A stretch of DNA of 64,000 nucleotides from Mortierella alpina (lineage: Eukaryota > Mortierellomycota > Mortierellomycetes > Mortierellales > Mortierellaceae): positions 124,001 through 188,000 of the forward strand of contig JANATF010000006.1 in NCBI GenBank assembly GCA_029449245.1, given 5' to 3'. Position 1 is the first letter of the stretch. Every line of letters starts with the position of its first letter. Both the position numbers and the translations under genes were made by a program. The notes beneath the pieces are model-generated. The model searched no databases. It saw only the letters and a program-made list of their open reading frames with translations, and was not told the origin of the DNA. This document shows positions 54,282-64,000 of the stretch, one piece after another.

Positions 54282-56935
54282 GATTGCAGAAAAAAAGAAT
54301 GGGGAAGACGCGGACGCGAGTGCGAGGGTGTGTATAACGAAGCTTCATTTTCTTTCTCGACTATAAAAAACCTTCATCTGTTGTTATTCTATCTGACATT
54401 GGGGGGATCATTGAGGGAGATGGTGAGCAGGAGGTTCCTTGTGTCATGCGCTTGTGCTTACGTGCGCTTGTGTTCAGCCCATGCTCTCATTGAGCTAGCT
54501 GAGAGTGAGAGAGTGGAGGGAGTGGTACCTTTCGGCAGGTATAACACGCCTAGGCTGTGGAGTAGACAGTAGAAGGGTGCCATCCATCAAGGTTGGAGGA
54601 AAATATAAACATTCGCTGCATGCATGAACACACGAAAAAAAGAGAGTTGTATGAACTCTTGATTTCTGTCCTACGCCCCCCAACCCACCCACCCCAAAAA
54701 AACGAAAAGAGAGAGCACATCGACCGCAATGCCTCTGCAATAGATCCGACCTGTATGCAGCGCAGCAGCAGCAGCATCAGAGCTAAGAGAGCCAGCGAGA
54801 GAGATTGAACGTTGCTTTTCTTAGTACTTTGGCTCCAATGGTTGAGGTCACTCGGATCCTTCCCCACCCAAAAAAAATAGAAAAGCGTTCTCTAGTTCCA
54901 TTCATTGCTCTCCAATAGCACCTATGTTCTTTTGGTGGATCGTATTGTGTGGGTGGCAACACAGAAAAGATCAACGGAGGAAGTGGACAATCATCTTCGC
55001 ACATTGTAGTCTATGAGCTGTTGCTGTACAACAAACACGCCCATGGATCATGCTCGGTAAAGTGTGAGAAACGAACAAGAAAAAAAAACCGCTGCGCACG
55101 CGCGCTACACATACGCGTCCCGTCTTTGCTGGAAAGGCCGACGACTGGATTACCCCCAGTCCTCCTCCTCTCCTTGGATATTCTACGCAAACCCAGAGGC
55201 GCTCAGCTTTCTGCAAGAAGTTCCAGTGCAGTCCATTTCGCGCCAAGTCGAAGGTTGGACGATTTGCATGAAGTACTAACTCAAATAAGGTCGGGAACCT
55301 ATTCCCCCCCCCCCCCCCCCCCTTTTTTTTTTTTGGGCGTTGTTCTTTCATTCATCGACTGCTTTCTTTTCCTCTAGCCACTAGACGACTCGGCGGTTCA
55401 TTTTCGTCGTTCCTTAGAGCAGCAACCAAAGTCATTCACGCGACCAATCCCAAAAGGGGAAGTAAACCAAAACGTACTCTCACTTTGGTATGTTACAACC
55501 GAAAACAAAAAAAAAACCGTCGAACCGACCGCCGCTGGCCTAAAGCCCGTTGGCTATGCCCTACGCTAAACCTACAAATATAAACACACGATTCTACCCA
55601 ATGTAAGCATGGAGAACAGTTGTCAAAAGAAAGATGGAAAAGAGGTGGGCTATGTGGAGAGGGGTCCAGACCTCTTTAACCCCTCCCCATCCTTTGCATT
55701 GACTGGGCGATGGGTTACCAGGAGAGAGCATGGTAATGCTGTAGGTTGCTATTAGAAAAAATACGAACGGGCCTACTTCTCTTATGCAACTCTATCGCAA
55801 CAAGGGTCTTGCCTGTGCGCCCGATAACAATCTGTTTGTGTGCCCATATCCTTTCAAGGGCCAAGGACCAGAGTGGTGGAGTCTGAACCTTGCCCCCATC
55901 ACTTTATGCAGACCCACAGTAGACTATTACGTTTTCTCTCCTTCTGGAACGGCTCAATGTAACAGATAGTGGTTGATGGGGGAGGGAGCATGAAGAAGCC
56001 GTAGATCATGCAACACTGCTGCTGTACTCACTGTCGGCATCTGAGTGTCAAAAAAAACAAAAGTATGACGCTGGAGAGTGAGAGATAACATCTTTAACCC
56101 ATGGAGATGTCATCTCTTGCTAGACTGATTTGGTTCACTGGACTACCACCACCCGAAAGCACTTTTTGGACGTTCTTTCCTAAACGAACCCATGTCCATG
56201 ACGCCGGGACCCAAAAATACGAACAAATAATTGAGCCGATCGACAGTAATCAGAGACATAAAGCCAAAGAAGACCTGTTTGTCGGAGGGGCGGACAATCA
56301 AAAAAACCGGAGCGGTGTTTTGAAGCGATCCACCGTCGCTCTCTTTCCTGGGTCGCTCCTTGCTCAACCCTCGCTCTCTCTCTCGCTTTCTCTCGTTGCA
56401 CTGGCGCCTGCAAGGGTCGAGATAACAAAATGTAAAAATAAAAATAAAAGGAACCTTGTAGATTATGGAGCTGTTCGCACTAATACTGGTCCAGGACAGT
56501 TGTGCCGCATCAAATGGGTACGATGAGAAGAGGAAGCGCAGATGCAGAAGTGAACATGGATACGGCGAACTCATAGATGAACCAGGTTTATTATTTTTTA
56601 AGTATGATACACTATTCACTTTTTTTTTCTTGGCGAAGGTACTGCACATGTACTGTACTCTTTTGCATTCATCTATGGAGCGGGTACAGGACGTCGCGTA
56701 AAAAGGATAAAGAAAGAGTACATGTATAGGGCGTCCTGCCGAGTAGCGGAGAAAATAATAACAGAAAAAAAATACAGAACTTGGGCGACATGAAAGGACT
56801 GAGGAAGGGCGCTATAGCACAAACGACGCGGGTGGGGTTACAAATACAAGGAGCATGAAGCAATAACAGTGGTATAAACGATCGAGGTGCAGAAGAAGAA
56901 AAAAAAAGAGCGCGCACAAAAGGCGACCAGCTTTT
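54282..56935. other. Convergent 2.65-kb intergene
   Basis: Between the stops of the RhoGAP and methyltransferase genes. It contains a C19T12 homopolymer junction, scattered A runs and only short open frames without recognisable products. No tRNA or repeat family is visible. This is long for a convergent spacer in this window. Confidence 0.55.
55304..55334 (+). repeat. C19 followed by T12 homopolymer junction
   Basis: Nineteen C directly followed by twelve T and then GGGC. The length is prone to sequencing error, so the exact count is uncertain. Confidence 0.85.
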
Positions 56936-57794
56936 CTACACTGCTTCAGCCAGAGGCTCATCTGCAGGTGGGGAGGCGCCAGCAGTGTTAGATGCAGCCA
57001 AGGCGGCTGCAGCCTTCTTGGCTTCCTTGAGTTGAGTTTGCGCAACACTAGGCTTCATGCCAACGACGAGCCAGACCTTGTAATAGGACTGGAACTGCTC
57101 AATCTCTTGGTCGACCTTGGCCAGGACCTTGTCACAGCTGTCTTGGTCCAACTTGCCGACCTCGCCTTTTAGCCAGATGGTCGCGAGGCCATGCATGTTC
57201 TGCCGGCTGAGGGCACCGGCCTTGCCACCCCAGTCTCCGACGGGCAGGGCAATGTTGAACGAATTGGCGCCTGTGTAACCGGCCTGTTTGAGGCCCGTCT
57301 TCATGGTCTGGACTTCGCGTGGATCGACTCCATGGCGGAGTGAGGTCTCGAGTGAGAGCTGGTTGATCTTTTCCATCTCTGGGCCTGCATTATATACAAT
57401 TCCATCAGACTCGACCAGCTGCAAGAACCCCTCTGGTTTCAACACACGCAGCAGCTAAATAGTCGATCGATCGTCAAAAAGGAGCTGTTAGTAAAGTGCA
57501 GCAAGGAAGAATAATATTGATTTTCATGTGCGAGAGAATGAAGGTCTCTCTCTCTCGAATGTTTGTGTTGTTTCTTTCTCTTGCTCTCATTCATACTCTA
57601 TGCTGGTTTGTTTGTTGGTTTCCTGCCCCTGCCTGGCTGGTGTCTGTGGCACACCGCAGACTAGAATAACCGCGCAATCAGGCCTATATTTGTAGCGCCC
57701 CGATTCGAATTCAAAGTGGAAAGAACAAGCTGCTTTTTTTTTACACTCTGTGCTACATGGCACAACACATAAGCAAGAGAAAGAGGGAAGGAGG

Positions 57795-57856
<62 letters not shown>

Positions 57857-58669
57857 TACCTCAGTATTTACTTGCTTGCGTTGAGCAGGCGTCAATGCAT
57901 AAACAAGAAGGCGCTGATAAATGAAATCAAAGTAGTTGTCGGGGAAGGGCAGGCCATCGAGAATATTACAGAGCTGGAAGTGGCAGTTCTTGGGTTTAAT
58001 CTCTGCAGGGAAGATGGACGAGATGTCGACACCATAGATGTCGGCCTTGGGGAACTCGTGCGCCATCTCTAGCGCCCACACGCCGGTGCCTGTGGCAACG
58101 TCCAACACTTTGAGGTTGGCATCTCGATCGAGTTTGACATTGTAGTTGCCCTTGAAAATAAACCGGACCAGATAGTGCTGTGCATCGAGGCGATCAGATT
58201 CTGTGAGATCGTTCGGAAGCATATAAGGGGCACTCTCTACTGTGTGACGGGTCCGACCATCATCACACCGACGGCTATGATGGGCCCACTCGGGCAAGGA
58301 GCCGCCGGGAATGCCGGTCGTCAGATTGGAGTTGTTGGTCGCGTTATCTTGGAGGTGGCGAGGAATGTGTTTGGTTGCTGGGTTGGAGCTGCTGGAATGG
58401 CCCGACTGTGAGTTCTGTGACAGGTCCGAGTGGCCGTCGGAAGAGTCCATGGAAGGGTGTCTGTTGGGGACGACCTGGTTGCCCTTATTTCTGCCGAAGG
58501 TGTTGTTGCTGGCACAGTTGCTCGAGTCGGACGACAGTGAGGATTTCGATCGCTTTCTGAACTGGAGTGAGGACTTTGATCGCTGGAAGAGCGAGGGCTT
58601 CTTTCCGGCGGAGTCAAGCGAGCCTGTGCTGGCTTTCCTGCTGGAGAGGGTGGACACGGAATTACCCAT
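56936..58669 (-). CDS. Class I SAM-dependent methyltransferase with N-myristoylation-like start, 442 aa
   Basis: Exons: 58669-57860 and 57454-56936, phase 0. The catalytic domain starts near residue 160 and shows motif I VLDVATGTGVWALEMA (about 187-205), DIYGVDISSIFP (motif II acidic residue), LPFPDNYFDFIYQRLL and the post-intron LRVLKPEGFLQLVESD. This pattern is common in large fungal families of unassigned methyltransferases. The first 150 residues are Ser/Arg/Asn-rich and begin MGNSVSTLSSRK: Gly2 and Ser6 fit the N-myristoyltransferase consensus, with a basic patch after it, suggesting membrane attachment. The 405-nt intron begins inside a GACA/GA microsatellite. The sense leader upstream is CT-rich. 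The substrate is unknown. Confidence 0.85.
57799..57856. repeat. (GA)n(GACA)n microsatellite abutting a splice donor
   Basis: About 14 GA units followed by about 8 GACA units on the plus strand. On the sense strand of the methyltransferase gene the donor GTATGT runs straight into CTGT repeats and then CT repeats. Confidence 0.9.
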
Positions 58670-60534
58670 GGTGCTTTTTTGGTGTTGACGAAGAGGTGAT
58701 AGAGCTGTCTTGAGCTGTGTGGTGCGTGAGGGAGAGGAGAGACAGGTGTTGTGCTAGGTGTGAGGGTTGTGGAAGAATACTGGGCTCAAAAGCAATGTCG
58801 CAGAGTGTTTGAGTCGAAGAATGCGGTGGAGAAGGATGAATGAGCACAGTAAGCGAACAATGACAGAAGAGAGGAAGAGTGCGAACGAGCCAAGAGATAA
58901 AAAAAAAAAAACTGCCGCGAAGGGACCGGAGAAGAACGCCGGAGCAAGGGAGCAAGGCAAAAGTGTGGACAGGCAAGAGACTAAACAGGAATGCGAGTGA
59001 GGGAGGAGGAAACACGACCAAGACCCAGACGGACAGCAGGATTGGAGGGAAAACGGGTGTGTCGAGAGTGGAGGATAAAAAAGAGGCGGTGGGAGAGTGG
59101 GCCCCGCTGCCTGGACTTATATACGGCTGCACCCAAACGCACGCCTGGCAAGGACTGAATAGCCAGAGGCACCCCGATTGAGTCGCTCTGCGTACAGCAG
59201 TAGTCTGTGCAATTGAAATCGGCTCGTCTGTTCATCAAATTCATCCCCGACAAGCCCGTCCGTCAGTTTTTGATATCACTCTGTCCGAACTATATCTCCT
59301 CTAATATCTCTCTAGTCCCCCTCTTTAGTCGCTCGCCTGTCTGTGCTCGCTCGTCCCTCTCACCCCACCCCACTCCACTCTCTCTCTCTTATCTCGCAGC
59401 ACCTTCTCGCAAGGTAATCTTTCTGTCTTGTAATAATATGCCGCAGCAGGTAACATGGTTACTATCTTCTGTGCGTGCAGGTACTTCTTCTGTTCCTTGT
59501 TGTCATCCTAACCCACTTGTGAACCAGATCAAATAGAAATCGGTGTGGAGAAGATTGGGGTAACAAAGGCACAACAAAGGCACAACAAAGCCTTGAGCAA
59601 GCGGTAAACAGACATGCAGAGAGCGAGAGTGAGTGAGAGTGAGTGACAGAGAGAGCACAAAAGAAGAGACGAATGGTGAAGAGGAGGAGCAGCCTAGAAA
59701 CGGTATAGCATGCACAAACAGGCTGCTCAGATGACAAACAGCACCGGCATAAGGGACTAGGGAACTAAGCGCAGAAGCACGCGTGTCATCTGGCACAGTT
59801 CAAACATTAACGCAAACAAGGTCGTTCCATCTGGTGGTCCATTGTTGATAATGTCCCCCAACCCCTCTCTCCTCGAACGGACTGTCGGGAAGACCATTCA
59901 ACACCCTAACCGTCCCTCATCCTCCATCTCTTTGGTTGACACACACTGACCGCTCAAATATGCTCTCCCCTCTTGTCAGCCTGTCCCACCGCACGCTACC
60001 CTCTTGGCTGCTGCATGAACAAAGGAGGTACGGTCACTGGAGTACAAGGTATTTCTGACCAACGCCGTGACACAAAATGCAATCATCGCTACCTCACTCA
60101 CTCGCTCGCTGTCTCTTACTCGCCCGCAGCTGCCTGCCTTATAGAGCATTCGCTGTGGATTCGGTGGGCCCGTGTGTTCAACGCGCGTTTTTTTTAGCAA
60201 CGCTACCTCTCATACATGCAGTGTATAGTCCTCTTCTTTCACGCTCTATGTCCCCCTCTCTCACTCTGCCTGTCTCCCCATGTTATCCGGCGCTCACCTT
60301 CAGGGATATTGTCATCAGGCTATGCTCACGACAGCAGCTGTCAATTTGTCACTTTGTTCTCTATGCAGCTCACACCCATCACACATTCATCCTCTGTTCC
60401 TTTTACACTAAACCCAGCTAGCCTCCCTTTTACTCAACCTTCTAACCGTTCCTGTGTCCTGGGTGTTCCGAGCTCAATTGTATTCTCACAGTTTACATTT
60501 CTCTCCGTGATCCTTTTTCTTCCATCTCATGCTA

Positions 60535-60591
60535 TGGGTACACCTATCGGCGGAAAGGCCGAGTCTGCCTTCGTCTTTACCGACGAGCCCG
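60535..60591 (+). CDS. Candidate first coding exon of an unrecognised gene
   Basis: After a CT-rich leader an ATG opens MGTPIGGKAESAFVFTDEP, directly followed by GTAAGA, a good donor. No downstream exon could be assigned; reading through gives 32 residues in total. Either a small gene, the start of a gene with distant exons, or chance. Confidence 0.25.
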
Positions 60592-62902
60592 TAAGAGCTG
60601 AGACCTGGCTGACGCAGCAGTCAACTCTTTGAAAAGGGGTGAAGCAGGCCAAAAGAAAAAATAATACGATAAAAAGGGGGGAGGCACCGAGTACAAACAT
60701 GCATGCATGCGCTCATGAATGCGAGACGATGGACGATATGATATCTCATCTTTCGATGTTGTACTTCCACATGGTACTCTTCTCCCTTTGACTAGTTTCC
60801 CTCTTGTTGGAAAGCCTCAGAAATAGCACCAGAGAGCTGTCCTCTTGCTTTGACAGTGCATGCTCCTTAGGAGACAGAAAGCAAATGAAAATCTGAGCTG
60901 ATAATCTTAAAAAAGATCATCGGCGAGGTGAGATTTTTTTGGACAGCTTTGCGTTGTGCACCACCACCTCCTCGAAACGCAGGCTTCCATTGCCTTTCTT
61001 CAAGAGAATGAAAATGCAAGGCTTCACACATCCGGGAATCCACTTGCTGATTTGAGCGGAGCGCGTATTGTGAGGCAAGACGATGGACCATGTCATCACG
61101 CACAGCTTTCACTTTTGCCTTGAGCCTTTGGCCGTGTGTAACCCCGCAGCTGCTGCAACAAGAGAGCAGATGATGCTTGTCTGGCCGTTCCATAGGCATC
61201 ATAAACATGGCAACGGACGGCACTTTTTGCGGAGGTTTAATGTAATGAAGACAGATGACAACGCTTGGCACCGAGCACATCGGCCAAAGGGAATTGAGTG
61301 TCATCGTTCCGTCAGCAGAAACACAGTGACAGAATGAACGGAGCAACCGGCCGACTCCAACGGTTTCTCCTCTCTCGCGACCGTACCTTCCTCCATCTGA
61401 AACCTTATCATTCTGTCATAAGTCCAGTTGGTTGTGGCAAAACGCTTGATATTTGGATGGGATAGCATCGGAAGAGACCGCGTACGAAAACGGTCTGTGC
61501 GAAGACTAGGCATCATGGTCGTTCGGAAATGAAAAAAAGGAACGGGCCAAAATTCTATATCCAAATTCTTTCTCCGCCATTTGGATGTTGTAAGCGGATC
61601 TTTTTTGTTGCGCGCTCAGTGGATTCATTACACTCCATGCACTCTATGCAGCATCCTCTTCACTTCACACCTGTGAAGCATCCCAAAGAGAAGATGTAAT
61701 GCTTGTCTATAAACCTGCGATAGCTTGAATTAAAAAACCACAAGGTACAGAGGGCTCAAAGTCTCCGTAGACGCCAATTACTTTTGTCCAGTCAACTTGT
61801 TAGACGCGCGTGTCCTTTTCACCTTCATTCTTCTTTTCACATGCTGCGAGGAGAGCCCAGCTGTGAGGATGTCTCACTCCCCATTACTGCACTTTGCGAT
61901 TTCAGAGGGGAAAGTGAACGGGAAGGCCTTGCACACGTCCATTTGAATTTAGTATAAGCACCGGTTTGCATTTTCACGCGTTGATCAAGTCCATCGCAAC
62001 CCCAATTCACCCGCGTCTTCTTTCCCTTCAATCCATCTCCAGCGATGGCTCTCCCGCCATCTTCACCACTCGAGAAATTAACTGACCTGCATCAGGCACA
62101 AAGGAGATGAGTTACTAACCCTCACGAGGGGCCGGATTCTCTGAGAATCTTCTCAAGTTGTGCCAATCCCGTGCTACACCTTGGTACATTGCAGAGGACA
62201 CAGCAGATAGAGATACTGTTAATACCACAATGGCACTTGTAGAGATGTCTCCAGAGCAATGCTGTTTATGACCCGGATTGAGTAGAGGTCAATAGATTTG
62301 TCAAGAGTAAGCTCTAGCGGGACACATTCAAAATTCAGCCTTCGCATTCAGCATACTTAGCTAGGGCTGAAGGTATGCGTTCAGAACGGCGCCGAAGACA
62401 GAGGCGTGGTCATGAGTGAAACGCATCGTGGGTAAAGAGAGCAGGTCTAGCGTAGTTGAGAAGTCTTCAAGACTGCCGAAGACATGGATACAGTTGTTCT
62501 GTAGGTGTTTGGAATTAGGATACGTTCATGATACTTCTCGGTCCGTGGCTCGCCCATAATCTCTACTGATATACTGCCAGGCTGTCCCGTCGATATATTG
62601 CGTTGGGTATACCTCCATATGTACAGCCTGAGTCCCTTGGTGCATCTATTATTTTTCCTGCCGGTCGGTTATATCTTCTGAGGAAAGAGCAGGAGAGGTG
62701 CAGGATGCGGTACATGTGCAGGTGGAGCGCTGTAGGGACCACATGGTGCGTTTTCCTTCTTATTTAGACTGAACGGGTCGCGGCAGTGCTGTTCCTTCAG
62801 GCACTCCTCTAATCATTTTTTTCTCAAGGCAAAGTAGACGTGAAGTGGATGCGCGTAACGGGAGTGAGTAGGTGGATACTTGTGGAGGATGCGTGATAGA
62901 GA

Positions 62903-62932
62903 GCGTGTGTGTGTGTGTGTGCGTGTGTGTGA
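62903..62932 (+). repeat. GT-rich dinucleotide array
   Basis: Mostly GT units with one GC interruption, about 30 bp, in the gene-poor right end. Confidence 0.8.
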
Positions 62933-64000
62933 GTGGGTAAGAGGAGAAGAGTGAATGAGTTTCCACAGACCCAATATTTTCAGATCGCAGCGTTTGGGCG
63001 AAGCTTCTTCTTGATGCTCACAAGCTCAAATGCACAACCAAGCAACCTAGCACGCACCCCTCTGACCGCAAAGCCAGCAGCTATCCCAAGAGTGTGTTTG
63101 GAAAGAAGGCAAAAGCGAGAGATTACACAATTGTCATTGCTTCGACTGGCAACTCACATTGGTCCAGTAGATTAGTGTCCTTCATTGCTGGACAGTATGT
63201 TCCAATTGTCACCATGAGACGACACGCGTAGCTTGCACCGAAATGCAAGATGACACATGTACTTCACAATGTAGGCGCGCGACTTGAGTAACGCGAAGGA
63301 ACGTCCTGAATTCGTAGGCAGCAAGAGCAAAACAAAAAGAGACAAAAGAACAGTCTGAGGAGCGAAAAGGAGCGTAATAACATATGCGGGTAGGGGTGAG
63401 AGGACAAGCACACGCAGCGCATGAGCAAGAGACAGAGTACGAGAACGTGTAAGGGTTTGTTGACAGAAAGAGCAACTGAAGGGTGCAAGCATAGCGGTGG
63501 ATAGGTTGATGGGGGACGTGCAAGAGCGTGGCAGGAAGCGAAGACAAACATTCACCAAGGACGCATGAGCCAAAAGAAATATGGGGGCTTGGCAGCGAGT
63601 TCTTCTCCACGAACCACGAGCTTAAGCTCCACGGCAGTGAAAGAGGACATGCCTCGAGATCATGTTACATTCGTTCGCACATATGGCATCGTCCACCCTG
63701 GGTCCTGATGCAATGACACTCACAACCAAGGCACTTTCTCTAGGATAGTCTTGACGTAAGTCAGGTAGCTGGCATAATACAACGCCTTATGGACTTACAC
63801 GCTGCGAGCTCAAAAAGATATTCCGATAGACAGTTGCACACTCGCCTGCGTCCAGTACCTTTGGACCGGCTCACAATGCGATGCCTCTCATCAGTTGACA
63901 ACTTTCCAATTGAGATTCCAGCATAATGCTCATACCCAAATATGTTTCAAGCACTGCCAGGTCGCAAAATTATTCTTCCACTGACTGCACAGTGCCTGAA

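Larger units (their letters stand above)
58670..64000. other. Gene-poor right end
   Basis: The first 450 bases are purine-rich on the plus strand (CT-rich leader of the methyltransferase gene). From about 59330 to 60530 there are scattered plus-strand CT-rich blocks. Beyond 61.3 kb there are only short frames without domains, a GT-rich array at 62903-62932, and no recognisable gene, tRNA or transposon remnant. A gene continuing past the window edge cannot be excluded. Confidence 0.5.

Overview
The window is nuclear DNA from a filamentous fungus. The best guess is an early-diverging Mucoromycota or Mortierella-type genome, judged from the gene set and gene structure; no rRNA or marker gene confirms this. 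Support includes a Kar5/Tht1 karyogamy protein, a Zn2Cys6 transcription factor, a fungal-type SET3, an RGD2-type F-BAR/DEP/RhoGAP protein and a folliculin/Lst7 protein. Introns are mostly short (about 60-130 nt) with GTAAGT/GTATGT donors and CTAAC/CTGAC-like branch sites. Serine-, glutamine- and asparagine-rich disordered tracts are common. Eighteen regions carry or may carry genes; sixteen have a recognisable product. Exon joins were worked out by hand from splice motifs and phase, and every multi-exon model listed closes in frame.

Layout, left to right: a two-finger GATA transcription factor (minus, 37-2403), then about 9.9 kb with no recognisable gene. From 12.3 kb the genes are dense: a BTB/POZ protein (minus) divergent from an 11-exon KAR5 (plus); glycine-cleavage T protein GCV1 (minus); nucleoporin/SEA-complex SEH1 (minus); folliculin LST7 (minus); a Caj1-like DnaJ-X protein (minus); a 1776-residue PHD+SET protein SET3 (plus); CDC123 (plus); TIP41 (minus); guanylate kinase GUK1 with a predicted mitochondrial presequence (minus); ribosomal protein eL37 (plus); MOB1 (minus); a Zn2Cys6 factor with an unusually long intron (plus); a saccharopine-dehydrogenase-like oxidoreductase (plus); an RGD2-like RhoGAP (plus); and a potentially N-myristoylated methyltransferase (minus). 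Beyond 58.7 kb I recognise no gene, only one candidate exon.

The genes are mostly housekeeping and regulatory. SEH1, LST7 and TIP41 all act in TORC1/nutrient signalling in other eukaryotes, and SEH1 and LST7 are direct neighbours. CDC123 and eL37 serve translation. MOB1, RGD2 and KAR5 serve cell cycle, polarity and nuclear fusion. The GATA factor, SET3 and the Zn2Cys6 factor are transcriptional regulators, and they sit next to the largest intergenic spaces. A recurring feature is a pyrimidine-rich sense-strand leader just upstream of most start codons. I see no mobile element, CRISPR array, tRNA, biosynthetic cluster or convincing novel system. The more unusual items are in the gene architecture: stop-free multiple-of-three introns, a donor site embedded in a microsatellite, a zinc cluster split by a 1-kb intron, and a possible one-codon first exon.
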